In this document: positions 26,471-35,527 of the stretch, in pieces | Layout of the letters: every line of letters starts with the position of its first letter | Position numbering within the stretch: position 1 is the stretch's first letter | Origin: Planctomycetota bacterium | GTDB lineage: Bacteria > Planctomycetota > UBA11346 | Assembly (NCBI GenBank): GCA_025055595.1 | Contig: JANWWU010000022.1 | Coordinates: 1 to 64,000 of the forward strand | Length of the DNA: 64,000 nucleotides | Direction of reading: 5' to 3' | Position numbers and translations under genes: made by a program | The notes under the pieces: generated by a model | Told to the model about the DNA's origin: nothing | The model's database searches: none | What the model saw: only the letters and a program-made list of their open reading frames with translations

Positions 26471-27360
26471 AAGGGGCGCGGGAAGCGGACATTGACGCTC
26501 GCTACCCGGGCGAGATCGCCCTGGCAGCGCAGCGCATGGACGAGGTCGCGGGCCTTGGCCTGCGCGCTGCGCCCATAGAGCGCGTCGCCGGGATCGCCCC
26601 ACACCAGCCGGCAGCCGTTGCTGGTCAGGAGCACGATGCCCTGCCCGCCGCGCTCGTCGCTGCTGCCCGCGCAGTCGATGGCCGCGATCAGGCCGGCATC
26701 GACGTGGGGCTCGATCAGCTGCCAGGCCTCGACCGCCGCGCGCACGCGCTGCGGGGCGAGCTCGACATTCCACAGCGGCGGACGCCGTCGCTCGGGCGCG
26801 GGCAGGCTGCCGGGCAGCAGAACGCCCTCGCGGTCGACCCACACCCGTTTGCCGCTCGCCAGCACCGCCGGCATGTATGGCTGGCGCATCCCGATCTCGA
26901 CGATCAGCTTGCGCGCGGCCCGCAGCTGCCCGCTGTGGTAGCTGCGCTCGTGGGCGAGGCGGATGCGACCGACGGTGGCGACGCCGGGCCGGCTGCGCAG
27001 GTGCTCGGCGAGCCTGCCGATCACCCATTCGTTGGCTTCCTGGAGGAGCTCTCGTTCCGCGAAGCTCGCCAGCCAGCCCTCGACTTCGCGTTGCGGAGCC
27101 TGCGGTCCCGCGAGCCACAGCACCTCGATCCGCGTCACCGGCTGGCCGCGGGGCTGGCTGACCGCGGCCGCGACGCTGATGACGAGCACTGCCAGCGCGG
27201 CGCAGACGCAGGCCGCCATCCAGGCTTGCTGCGGCGCCCCCGCGCCGGCAGCGGCGGCGGGAGCGCAGAGCGCGGTCGCGACCGTGCGCGCGGCGTCATC
27301 GCGGCGCGGCGCGGCGGCGCTGAGGTCGTCGGCGGGCGGAGACGCGGGGTGCTCGGTCAT
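26455..27360 (-). CDS. ftsQ: Cell division protein FtsQ
   Basis: The 301-residue protein has a cytosolic N-terminus, one membrane helix (about 46-68), and a periplasmic part starting with a POTRA-like domain (TRIEVLWLAGPQAPQREVEG) and a GKRVWVDREGVLLPG segment, which matches the usual xYWVDxxGxxL signature of FtsQ/DivIB. FtsQ links FtsB-FtsL to the rest of the divisome. It ends the dcw operon: no ftsA or ftsZ follows. The ATG overlaps the ddl stop by 4 nt. Confidence 0.85.
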   Translation of the reverse strand: MTEHPASPPADDLSAAAPRRDDAARTVATALCAPAAAAGAGAPQQAWMAACVCAALAVLVISVAAAVSQPRGQPVTRIEVLWLAGPQAPQREVEGWLASFAERELLQEANEWVIGRLAEHLRSRPGVATVGRIRLAHERSYHSGQLRAARKLIVEIGMRQPYMPAVLASGKRVWVDREGVLLPGSLPAPERRRPPLWNVELAPQRVRAAVEAWQLIEPHVDAGLIAAIDCAGSSDERGGQGIVLLTSNGCRLVWGDPGDALYGRSAQAKARDLVHALRCQGDLARVASVNVRFPRPFYTLR

Positions 27361-28298
27361 GGCGGGGCAGTGCGGGCTGCGGCGCGGCGTACGAGGTGTT
27401 CGACGAGGTCGGCGAAGGAGATGCCGGCCGCTGCCGCCGCTTTCGGCGTCAGGCTGGCATCGGTGAAGCCGGGGAGGGTGTTGAGCTCGAGCACTGCGAG
27501 CTCGCCATCGGCAGCGGCCATGATGTCGATGCGCGCCAGGTCCCGGCAGCCGCAGGCGCGGTAGGCAGCGAGCGCGAGCGCGCTCAGGCGGCGCGCCAGC
27601 GCCGCCTCCTCGACCGGGGCTTCGATGGTGTCGTGGCGGTGATATTTCGCGTCGTAGTCGAAGACGCCGCCGGCGGGGCGGATGAACAACGGGGGCAGCG
27701 CGCGCGGGCCGCGGTCGTCGTCGATGACCGCCACCGTGTACTCGGGGCCGGGCAGACGTTCCTCGATCAGGTAGCGGCGCGGCCCGAACTCGGCGCGCAG
27801 CGCCGGCAGCGCGCCCAGCGCTTCGCAGGCCCCTTCGACCAGGCGCAGGCCGACCGAGCTGCCGTCGTCGGCCGGCTTCATGATCAACGGTCCGCGGCCG
27901 GCGAGGCGCTCGGCGAGGTCTTCGCCGGCCGCCGCGCCGAGGTCGATGACGATGCCCCAGGGGACGCGCAGCCCGGCCTCTTGAAGGCGGCGCTTGCTCG
28001 CCGCCTTGTCCATGCACAGGGCGGAGGCCGCGCTGTCCGAGCCGACGAAGGGGACGCCGTGCTGCTCGAGCAGGCGCTGCAGCGTTCCGTCCTCGCCGTA
28101 GGTGCCGTGGACGATGTTGAAGACGATGCTGCCCGGACGCAGCTGCCGGACATCGAGGGCCGCGGCGATGTCGATGGTCGTCACATCGTGTCCGCGCGCG
28201 GCGAGGGCGCGCGCGATCGCCACGCCGCTGCGCCGCGACACTGCGGCCTCGCGGCCCGGACCGCCCATCACGACATCGACGCGCAGCGGCTCGCTCAT
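27357..28298 (-). CDS. ddl: D-alanine--D-alanine ligase
   Basis: Ddl joins two D-Ala residues for the peptidoglycan stem. The 313-residue ATP-grasp protein shows the start VVMGGPGREAAVSRRSG, the HGTYGEDGTLQRLLEQHGVP loop, KPADDGSSVGL and the metal-binding ELNTLPGFTDASL. The usual GG.S.ERE.S motif reads GGPGREAAVS, a small deviation. The ATG at 28298 is preceded by GAGGAGAC, a good ribosome site. The start overlaps the murB stop by 4 nt. Confidence 0.95.
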   Translation of the reverse strand: MSEPLRVDVVMGGPGREAAVSRRSGVAIARALAARGHDVTTIDIAAALDVRQLRPGSIVFNIVHGTYGEDGTLQRLLEQHGVPFVGSDSAASALCMDKAASKRRLQEAGLRVPWGIVIDLGAAAGEDLAERLAGRGPLIMKPADDGSSVGLRLVEGACEALGALPALRAEFGPRRYLIEERLPGPEYTVAVIDDDRGPRALPPLFIRPAGGVFDYDAKYHRHDTIEAPVEEAALARRLSALALAAYRACGCRDLARIDIMAAADGELAVLELNTLPGFTDASLTPKAAAAAGISFADLVEHLVRRAAARTAPP

Positions 28299-29239
28299 GT
28301 CTCCTCCTCGGGCAGCTGCGCGGGGTCGGCGCGCAGCTCGTCGGGGCAGCCCCAGGTTTCGATCTCCAAGGCCAGCGCGATGCCGCGCTCCTGCCAGGCC
28401 CGCCGGCGGATGCGGCGGATCAGCCGCACGACATCCTCGGCCCGCGCTCGACGCTCGGGGTTGACGATGAAGTTCGCGTGCCGCGTGCTGACTTCGGCGC
28501 CGCCGCAGCGCGCGCCCTTGAAGCCGAGCTCGTCGATCAGGCGCCCGGCCGGCAGCTCTCGGCTGGGGTTCTTGAACACGCAGCCGGCGCTGGGCAGGGC
28601 GAGCGGCTGGGAGGCGGCCTTCGCGGCCTTGAGCCGGGCGGCAGTCGCGCGCAGGCGCTGCGGGTCGTCGGGGGTGAGGGCGAGCTCGCAGCCGAGGAAG
28701 AGGGTGCCGGCCGGCAGCCCGCAGCTGCGATAGGCCGCGGGGATCTCGCGGCGCTCCAGCCAGCGCGGCTGCTCCTCGCCCGGCAGCACGCACTCGACGC
28801 GCGCGACGACATCGAAGAACCAGCGCTGCGCAGTACCGGCGTTCATGCGCAGGGCCCCGCCGATGCTCGCCGGCACGCCGGCCAGGCCCTCGAGGCCGCC
28901 CCAGCCGGCGGCGAGGCAGCGGTTGAGCAGCGCCGCCAGGTCGACGGCGGCGCCGACATGCAGCAGCAGACGGCCATCATGCAGGCCGCGCTCGCTGATC
29001 TCGGCGAAGGCGCGCCCCAGGCGGGCGACGGGACGCGGCGGGCCGGCGTCGCCGACCAGCAGGTTGGCGCCCTTGCCGAGCCACAGCGGCTGGCAGGCCA
29101 GCGCTTCGCGCAGGTCGTCGCGGTGGTGGACGGTGATCAGCGTCGCCGGCCCGCCGATGCGGAAGGTGGTCAGCTCGGCGAGGCGGCGCTCCTCGATCGC
29201 GTTGCGCGCGCAGAACCCGGCGCTGAAACCCTGCTTCAT
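28295..29239 (-). CDS. murB: UDP-N-acetylenolpyruvoylglucosamine reductase
   Basis: MurB reduces enolpyruvyl-UDP-GlcNAc to UDP-MurNAc. The 314-residue flavoprotein shows TTFRIGGPATLI, LGKGANLLVGDAG, EGLAGVPASIGGALRMNAG and SAGCVFKNPSRELPAGRLID, where Cys stands at the proton-donor position usually held by Ser. The C-terminus (EIETWG) provides the other catalytic Glu. Its stop overlaps ddl by 4 nt, and its start overlaps the murC stop by 3 nt. Confidence 0.95.
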   Translation of the reverse strand: MKQGFSAGFCARNAIEERRLAELTTFRIGGPATLITVHHRDDLREALACQPLWLGKGANLLVGDAGPPRPVARLGRAFAEISERGLHDGRLLLHVGAAVDLAALLNRCLAAGWGGLEGLAGVPASIGGALRMNAGTAQRWFFDVVARVECVLPGEEQPRWLERREIPAAYRSCGLPAGTLFLGCELALTPDDPQRLRATAARLKAAKAASQPLALPSAGCVFKNPSRELPAGRLIDELGFKGARCGGAEVSTRHANFIVNPERRARAEDVVRLIRRIRRRAWQERGIALALEIETWGCPDELRADPAQLPEEET

Positions 29240-30633
29240 GCGGCACCTCGCGGCGGGGCGGGGTCGAGCCGGGCGACCAGGCGCGGCGCGAGGCGGCCGA
29301 CATCGCCGGCGCCGAGCACGAGGACGGTGTCGCCGGCCGCCGCCGCCTCCAGGACATGGGCGATTGCCGCCTCGGTGTCGGGGCAGAAGGCGACGCTGCC
29401 GTCGCCGCCGCGGCGCTCGGCCAGCGCTTCCGCCAGCTCGCGCGCCGCCGGTCCCGGCAGTGGCGCCTCGCCGGCGGGGTAGACCGGCAGCACCGCCACG
29501 GCATGCGCCTGATCGAAGGCGGCGACGAAGCCGGCGAAGCAGTCGACGGTGCGCGTGTAGCGATGCGGCTGGAAGAGGACATGGACCCGGCCGCCGGCGA
29601 GGCGCGCGGCGGCGATCGTCGCGCGGATCTCGGTCGGGTGATGGCCGTAGTCCTCGACGACGCGCACGCCGCGCGGCCGGCCGTGGACGGTGAAGCGGCG
29701 GCGCACGCGCTCGCAGCTGTCAAGGGCGCTCAGCGGGCAGCCCGGCACCAGGTGCCGGACGGCGGCGCAGGCCATCAGCGCATTGAGCGCCATGTGGACG
29801 CCCGGCAGCGGCACCGTGATCTCGCCGAGATCAGCGCCGTCGCCCCAGACGCGCAGCCGGCTGTGCTCGGCGGCCAGCGCGAGGTCGCGCGCCTGCCAGT
29901 CGCCGTCCTGGAGGCCGACGCGGATCACGCGGCAGCGCAGCCCGCGCGCGAAGTCGGCGGGCAGCCCCTCGCTCGGCAGCACCGCCGCGCCGTGGGCGGG
30001 GAGGCGCTCCAGCCAGCGCCGGAAGGCCGCCAGCAGGGCGGCGCGCGAGCCGCCGTAGTGGCGCAGGTGCTCGTCGTCGAGGTTGGTGACCACCGCGACC
30101 TCCGGCGCGACGCCGGCGAAGCTGCCATCGCTCTCGTCGACCTCGGCGATGAACAGGTCGCTGGCGCCGGCGCGGCCGCCGCTGCCATCGAGCGCCGGCA
30201 CCGCGCCGCCGACCATCACCACGGGATCGAGGCCGCAGGCGGTCACCAGATGGGCCGCCATCCAGGTCGTGCTGGTCTTGCCGTGGCTGCCCGCCACTGC
30301 CAGGGTGCGGCTGCCTTCCATCAGGCTGATCAGGCACTCGCCGCGCGTCAGCACCGGCAGCCCGCGGCGGCGCGCCTCTTCGAGCTCGGGGTGGGCGGCG
30401 TCGATGGCGGCGCTGTGCACGACCGCGTCCGCCCGCTCGACATGGTCCGGATGATGCCCGATCGCGCAGGACACGCCGCCGGCGCGCAGGCGCTCGAGCA
30501 CCGGCGATTCGTGGAGGTCGCAGCCATCGACCGCCGCTCCGACGCGCTGCAGGAGGGGGACGAGGGCCGAGACGCCGGCGCCGCCGATGCCCATCAGGTG
30601 CACGCGCCGGCCGCGATAGCGCGTGGTGATCAT
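29236..30633 (-). CDS. murC: UDP-N-acetylmuramate--L-alanine ligase
   Basis: MurC adds the first amino acid (L-Ala) to UDP-MurNAc. The 465-residue protein begins MITTRYRGRRVHLMGIGGAG, carries the ATP loop VAGSHGKTSTTWM, the carbamate/metal region TNLDDEHLRHYGG, and the C-terminal VEDYGHHPTEIRATI and LFQPHRYTRT. The ATG at 30633 was chosen because it gives this family-typical start; the frame stays open further upstream into murG. Overlaps murG by 4 nt. Confidence 0.95.
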   Translation of the reverse strand: MITTRYRGRRVHLMGIGGAGVSALVPLLQRVGAAVDGCDLHESPVLERLRAGGVSCAIGHHPDHVERADAVVHSAAIDAAHPELEEARRRGLPVLTRGECLISLMEGSRTLAVAGSHGKTSTTWMAAHLVTACGLDPVVMVGGAVPALDGSGGRAGASDLFIAEVDESDGSFAGVAPEVAVVTNLDDEHLRHYGGSRAALLAAFRRWLERLPAHGAAVLPSEGLPADFARGLRCRVIRVGLQDGDWQARDLALAAEHSRLRVWGDGADLGEITVPLPGVHMALNALMACAAVRHLVPGCPLSALDSCERVRRRFTVHGRPRGVRVVEDYGHHPTEIRATIAAARLAGGRVHVLFQPHRYTRTVDCFAGFVAAFDQAHAVAVLPVYPAGEAPLPGPAARELAEALAERRGGDGSVAFCPDTEAAIAHVLEAAAAGDTVLVLGAGDVGRLAPRLVARLDPAPPRGAA

Positions 30634-31751
30634 CGCTGGCTCCTCGACAGCAGGTGCCGACGCCAGGCCGCGCGCGCCGCCTGGCGCCGCTGCGCGCGGC
30701 GCTGCCGCGCCTCCGCCAGGCCGCAGATCAGCGCCGCGACCTGGCGCGCCGCCGCTGGCCGGCCGAGGCGGGCGGCAGCCTCGCCCATCGCCGTGATCCG
30801 TGCCGGCTCGCGGCAGAGCTCGAGCAGCAGGCGCGCCATGTCCTCGGGCCGGCTGCTCGCCTGCGGCAGCACCAGCGCCGCGCCCGCTTCGGCGAGGGCG
30901 CGCGCGTTGGCGGTCTGGTGGTCGTCCGCGGCCCAGGGCAGGGGGACCAGCACCGAGCCGATGCCGGCAACGCACAGCTCGGCCAAAGTGGTCGCCCCGG
31001 CGCGGCAGACGGCGAGGTCGGCGCGCTCGTAGAGCGCCGGCATGTCGGTGACGAAGCCGTGCACTTCGGCCGCGATCCCCGCAGCGCGGTAGAGGGCGGA
31101 GACGCGCTCGCGGTCCTGCTCGCCGGCGATGTGCACGAGGCGCAGCTGGGGCAGGGCGCGCAGCTGATGCGCCGCCAGGGCCACCAGGTCGTTGAGGCTC
31201 TTGGCGGCGAGGCTGCCGCCCATCACCAGCACCGTCAGTTCGGGGCCCGTAGCGCGGCGGCGACAGGCGATGCGGCGGACCGGATTGCCGAGGCAGCGCG
31301 CGCGCGGCAGCTCGCTGGCGGCGCTCGGGTAATGGACGACGACGCAGCTGGCGAGGCCGCTCAGCCAGCGATTGGCCTTGCCGGGGCGCGCATTCTGCTC
31401 GAGGAGCACCAGCGGTCGGCCGAGCAGCGGTGCGAGCAGGCCGGGCAGCAGCGCCGCGTAGCCGCCGAGCGCGACCAGGACCCCCGGCCGCTGCTGGCGC
31501 AGCAGGCGCCAGCTGTCCCACAGCGCGCGCAGCGCCGCCAGCCACCACCGCCAGCTCCAGGGCCTGGGCCGCGGCAAGCCGCAGGGCAGCAGCGGGATGC
31601 CGGCGGCGGGGACGAGGCGGGCTTCGAGGCGCTCGGGGTCGCCGATCCACAGCAGATCGCGCCAGCCCCAGCGCCGCAGCTCCTCGGCGATCGCCAAGCC
31701 CGGCAGAATGTGGCCGCCCGTGCCCCCGCCGCAGAACAACACCCGCCTCAT
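30630..31751 (-). CDS. murG: Undecaprenyldiphospho-muramoylpentapeptide GlcNAc transferase
   Basis: MurG turns lipid I into lipid II on the cytosolic face of the membrane. The 373-residue GT28 protein shows FCGGGTGGHILPGLAIAEEL, LVALGGYAALLPGLLA, LLEQNARPGKANRWL, VMGGSLAAKSLND and the UDP-GlcNAc site CRAGATTLAELCVAG with PLPWAADDHQTANA. The Arg-rich C-terminus extends about 20 residues beyond the usual end. 4-nt overlaps on both sides. Confidence 0.95.
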   Translation of the reverse strand: MRRVLFCGGGTGGHILPGLAIAEELRRWGWRDLLWIGDPERLEARLVPAAGIPLLPCGLPRPRPWSWRWWLAALRALWDSWRLLRQQRPGVLVALGGYAALLPGLLAPLLGRPLVLLEQNARPGKANRWLSGLASCVVVHYPSAASELPRARCLGNPVRRIACRRRATGPELTVLVMGGSLAAKSLNDLVALAAHQLRALPQLRLVHIAGEQDRERVSALYRAAGIAAEVHGFVTDMPALYERADLAVCRAGATTLAELCVAGIGSVLVPLPWAADDHQTANARALAEAGAALVLPQASSRPEDMARLLLELCREPARITAMGEAAARLGRPAAARQVAALICGLAEARQRRAQRRQAARAAWRRHLLSRSQR

Positions 31752-32947
31752 GCGGCCTCCGCCCACGCCGGGGCCTCGCGCCGCGCACGCAGCGCCGTGG
31801 TGGCGCCGATGATCCGGGTCTCGCCGCGGCGCGCCGCCGGCAGGCCGGCCTCGGCGCGCGCGCATGCATCGAGGATGCCGATCAGCATCAGGCAGACGAT
31901 GATCGAGGATCCGCCGTAGCTGACGAAGGGCAGCGTCAACCCCTTGGTCGGCGCCGCGCCGACGACGACCAGCATGTTCCAGAAGGCCTGGGTGCCGAGG
32001 ACGGCGGTCGCGCCGGTGGCGAGCAGGCGCCGGTGCAGGTCCGGGGCGCGATAGGCGATCGTCAGGCCGAGCGCGATCAGGGCGAGAAACAGCAGGGCGA
32101 CGCCGAGGCCGCCGATCATGCCGAGCTCCTCGCAGATGACGGCGTAGATGAAGTCGGTGTGTCGCTCGGGGAGGAAGGCGAGCGCCGCGCTGCCCTGGCC
32201 GAGCCCGACGCCGCTGATGCCACCGCTGCTGATCGCGATGAAGCTCTGCTGCAGGTGGTAGGCCGCGGGGCCGGCGGCCTGCCAGGGGTCGAGGAAGGCG
32301 AAGAAGCGCTCGCGGCGGTAGGCGACCTCCCACACCGTGAAGTACAGCAGGAGCGGCAGGGCGGAGAGCGCGATCAGGGCGAGGCGCGGCCACGGCGCGC
32401 CGGCGCAGACGAGCAGGGCGAGCACGGTCAGCGCCATGACGATCACCGAGCCGAGATCCTTGGTGAGATAGACGAGGCCGGCGAGGACGGCGAAGATCAG
32501 CAAGGGCTGCAGCAGGCCCCAGCGCAGGGTGCGGATGCGCTCACCGGCGTTGGCGAGCAGGCAGGCGAGGCTGAGCACCAGCGCGAGCTTGGCGAACTCC
32601 GCGGGCTGGACATTGATCGGCCCGAAGTCCAGCCACCGCTTCGCGCCGTTGATCGTGCGGCCGAAGAGCAGGACGGCGAACACGCTCGCGGCGGCCGCGC
32701 CGGCCAGCAGCCAGGCCGTCCAAGGCCGCTGCAGCCAGGTCGTGCCGGCGACGGAGAGCAGGCCGGCGGCGACGACGCCGACGCCGATCGCCGCCAGCTG
32801 CCGCAGCAGGTAGGCGTAGGTGACGCTGCCGTCGCTGTGGCCAACGGCGGTGCCGAGGACCGTGGTCGAGGCGATCATCGTCAGGCCGAGGCCGACGAGG
32901 GCGGCGACGAGGACGAGGAGGGCGAGGCGGAGGGCGGAGGACGGCAT
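31748..32947 (-). CDS. ftsW: Lipid II polymerase FtsW
   Basis: FtsW is the septal SEDS-family peptidoglycan glycosyltransferase. The 399-residue protein has about ten membrane helices and the SEDS landmarks INGAKRWLDFGPINVQPAE, LPERHTDFIYAVICEE with the catalytic-type Asp, and APTKGLTLPFVSYGGSSI. It lies between murG and mraY and 1 nt after the mraY stop; murD, normally between mraY and ftsW, is missing. A cytosolic C-terminal tail of about 40 residues is Ala/Arg-rich. Confidence 0.93.
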   Translation of the reverse strand: MPSSALRLALLVLVAALVGLGLTMIASTTVLGTAVGHSDGSVTYAYLLRQLAAIGVGVVAAGLLSVAGTTWLQRPWTAWLLAGAAAASVFAVLLFGRTINGAKRWLDFGPINVQPAEFAKLALVLSLACLLANAGERIRTLRWGLLQPLLIFAVLAGLVYLTKDLGSVIVMALTVLALLVCAGAPWPRLALIALSALPLLLYFTVWEVAYRRERFFAFLDPWQAAGPAAYHLQQSFIAISSGGISGVGLGQGSAALAFLPERHTDFIYAVICEELGMIGGLGVALLFLALIALGLTIAYRAPDLHRRLLATGATAVLGTQAFWNMLVVVGAAPTKGLTLPFVSYGGSSIIVCLMLIGILDACARAEAGLPAARRGETRIIGATTALRARREAPAWAEAA

Positions 32948-32948
32948 G

Positions 32949-34142
32949 TCAGCGGAGCCTGAGGGTGACGAGGGCGAGCAGGGCGCAGATCGCGGCGATG
33001 ATCCAGAAGCGGACGACGATCGTGGTCTCTGGCCAGCCGAGGTACTGGAAGTGGTGGTGCAGCGGCGCGCAGCGGAACACGCGCCGGCCGCCTTGCGGGC
33101 GGTGCTTGGTCGCCTTGAACACCAGCTTCTGGATCAGCACCGAGCCGGCCTCGGCGACGAACACCGCGCCGATCAGCAGGAACAGCAGCTCCTGCTTGGT
33201 GGCGGCGGCGGCCACGCCGAGCCCCGCGCCGAGGGCCTGCGAGCCGGTGTCGCCCATGAAGACGCGGGCGGGCGGCGCGTTGAACCACAGGAAGCCGAGG
33301 CAGGCGCCGGCCATCGCCGCGCAGAACACGGCGACTTCCTGGCCGCCGGAGACATAGAGCGCCTGCAGGTGGTCGGCGGCGTCGACGCGCGACACCAGGT
33401 AGGCGATGACGGCGAAGGCGAGCGCCGCGATGAACACCGTACCGGCGGCCAGCCCATCCATGCCGTCGGTGAAGTTGACGGCGTTGGCGCAGGAGATGGT
33501 GACGAAGGCGACCCACGGCACGAGCAGCCAGCCGAGCGCGAGCGCGTGCTCGACCGGGATCAGCGGGAACGCCAGCTGATCGATCGCCAGGCGTACGAGG
33601 TAGAGCTCGCCGCCGAGCTCCTTCTCGTAGAAACCGTAGGGGAAGCCGGCGGGGGCGTGGCCGGCGAGCAGCGTGCGCGCGTCGTGCTGTCCGACCAGCC
33701 ACAGGCCGAGCCCGCAGCCGAGGGCGAGCAGGACCTGCAGCACCAGCTTGCTGCCGCTGCTCATGCCGCGGGCGTCGCGGAACATCTTGACCCGGTCGTC
33801 GCTGTAGCCGAGGGCGGCGAAGCCGAGCAGGACGAGCAAGAGCAGCCAGGGCCGGGTCTCGCTGAGGTCGGCGCACAGCAGGGTGGCGAGGCCGATGCAG
33901 GCGACGATGCCGAGACCGCCCATCGTCGGCGTCCCCTTCTTGCCCTCGCGCATCGCATCGACCAGCGCCGCGCCCTCGCCCTTGGCGCCGCTCTCGCCGA
34001 GCTTCTGCGCGCGCAGCCAGCGGATCAGCGGCGGCATGACGACGAACATGCCGAGGAAGGCGAGCATCGTCGCGGCGAGGATGCGCGTCGCCGCCCCCGC
34101 GAGCGCCGGCAGGCCCAGCCAGTCGGCGACCAGCGGCAGCAT
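32949..34142 (-). CDS. mraY: Phospho-N-acetylmuramoyl-pentapeptide-transferase
   Basis: MraY transfers phospho-MurNAc-pentapeptide to undecaprenyl phosphate, giving lipid I. The 397-residue protein shows KKGTPTMGGLGI, FAALGYSDDRVKMFRDARG, SCANAVNFTDGMDGLAAGT, FMGDTGSQALGAGLG and CAPLHHHFQYLGWPE, covering the Asp-rich catalytic motifs. About ten membrane helices are evident. The ATG at 34142 shares one base with the murF stop. Confidence 0.95.
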   Translation of the reverse strand: MLPLVADWLGLPALAGAATRILAATMLAFLGMFVVMPPLIRWLRAQKLGESGAKGEGAALVDAMREGKKGTPTMGGLGIVACIGLATLLCADLSETRPWLLLLVLLGFAALGYSDDRVKMFRDARGMSSGSKLVLQVLLALGCGLGLWLVGQHDARTLLAGHAPAGFPYGFYEKELGGELYLVRLAIDQLAFPLIPVEHALALGWLLVPWVAFVTISCANAVNFTDGMDGLAAGTVFIAALAFAVIAYLVSRVDAADHLQALYVSGGQEVAVFCAAMAGACLGFLWFNAPPARVFMGDTGSQALGAGLGVAAAATKQELLFLLIGAVFVAEAGSVLIQKLVFKATKHRPQGGRRVFRCAPLHHHFQYLGWPETTIVVRFWIIAAICALLALVTLRLR

Positions 34143-35527
34143 CAGTGCAGCCCTCCCGGCCACGGCGCGCCGAGCCCGGCGCAGAGCCGCTCCAGCACCA
34201 GCTCGAGGCGCGCGCTGCGGCTGCCCTTGACCAGGACGCAGCCCGGAGCGTCGGCCAGCCAGGCGAGGGCCAGCCGCGCGGCCTGCTCGTGGTCCTGCGC
34301 CGCCTGTCCCTCCTGCCCGCCGGCGGCCCGGAAGGCCTCGAGGATCGGGCGCGCCGCCTCGCCGACGGCGAGCAGGGCGCAGCCGAGCGCCGCAGCGCAG
34401 CGCCCGACCCGCGCATGGCCGGCAGCGCTCGCCGCCCCGAGCTCGCCCATGTGGCCGAGGATCGCCAGGCGGCGGCCGCCCTGCTCGGCGAGCACGCGCA
34501 GCCCGGCGCACATGCTCGCCGGATTGGCGTTGTAGCAGTCGTCGATCAGCAGGTGCGCGCCGATGCGCAGCGGGCGCAGGCGGCCGGGCGCGGCCTCGAC
34601 CTCGGCGAGCGCGCGGCGCGCGCCGCCCTCTTCGGCCCCGGCCGCCAGCGCAGCCTGCAGCGCCAGCCAGGCATTGGCGCGCTGATGGGCGCCGAGCAGG
34701 CGCACCGCGAGCTCCGGCGGCGCCTCGCCGCTGAGCAGCAGCCGCCGGCTGCCGGCGGCCGCGCGCGCGATCGCCAGCAGCCGCTGCGGATCCTCGCCGT
34801 GGGCCGCGCATTCTTCGTCCAGGCCGTGGACGCCGAGCAGGGCCAGGCCGTCCGGCGGCAGGCTGGCGAAGGCGCTGCACTCCTCGCGCGCGACGCCGGC
34901 GAGATCGCCGAAGCCGGCGAGGTGCTCGGGGCCGAGCGAGGCGACGACCGCGATCCGCGGGCGGACGAGGCCGGCCAGCGGCGCCAGCTCGCCGGGATGA
35001 TTGGTGCCGATCTCGATCACCGCGTGCGTGGCGTCGGCGGGCAGCGCGAGGACGCACAGCGGCACGCCGAGATGGTTGTTGCGATTGCCGTCGGTCGCGT
35101 GCACGCGCGCGCCGCCGCCGCGCAGCGCCGCAGCCAGCAGCCGGGTCGTCGTCGTCTTGCCGTTGGCGCCAGCGACCGCCAGCCAGCAGCAGTCGTCGTG
35201 CTCGGCGCGGAAGGCCGCGGCCAGACGGGCGAGCGCCTGCGCGACATCGTCGACGACCAGCACCGGAACCGGCAGCGTCAAGGGCCGCGATGCCAGCACC
35301 AGGGCCGCGCCCTTCGCGACCGCTTCCGGCGCGTAGTCGTGGCCATCGGCGCGCGCGCCGACGAAGCAGGCGAAGAGGTTGCCCGGCTGCACGCTGCGGC
35401 TGTCGAGGCTGGCGCCGCGCACGGCGACGCTGTCGGCAGCGCCCAGCCAGGAGCCGCCGGTCAGCGCGCTGGCGCGCGCGCGGCTGAGGACGAAGAGCGC
35501 GGGAGAGCCCGCAGCGTCAGCCGCCAT
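34142..35527 (-). CDS. murF: UDP-N-acetylmuramoyl-tripeptide--D-alanyl-D-alanine ligase
   Basis: MurF adds D-Ala-D-Ala to the UDP-MurNAc-tripeptide. The 461-residue protein has an N-terminal domain with SLDSRSVQPGNLFACFVGAR, the ATP loop VAGANGKTTTTRLLAAA, IEIGTNHPGELAPLA, and the C-terminal DDCYNANPASMCAGL and LGHMGELGAAS. It overlaps murE by 11 nt at its 5' end. Confidence 0.95.
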   Translation of the reverse strand: MAADAAGSPALFVLSRARASALTGGSWLGAADSVAVRGASLDSRSVQPGNLFACFVGARADGHDYAPEAVAKGAALVLASRPLTLPVPVLVVDDVAQALARLAAAFRAEHDDCCWLAVAGANGKTTTTRLLAAALRGGGARVHATDGNRNNHLGVPLCVLALPADATHAVIEIGTNHPGELAPLAGLVRPRIAVVASLGPEHLAGFGDLAGVAREECSAFASLPPDGLALLGVHGLDEECAAHGEDPQRLLAIARAAAGSRRLLLSGEAPPELAVRLLGAHQRANAWLALQAALAAGAEEGGARRALAEVEAAPGRLRPLRIGAHLLIDDCYNANPASMCAGLRVLAEQGGRRLAILGHMGELGAASAAGHARVGRCAAALGCALLAVGEAARPILEAFRAAGGQEGQAAQDHEQAARLALAWLADAPGCVLVKGSRSARLELVLERLCAGLGAPWPGGLH

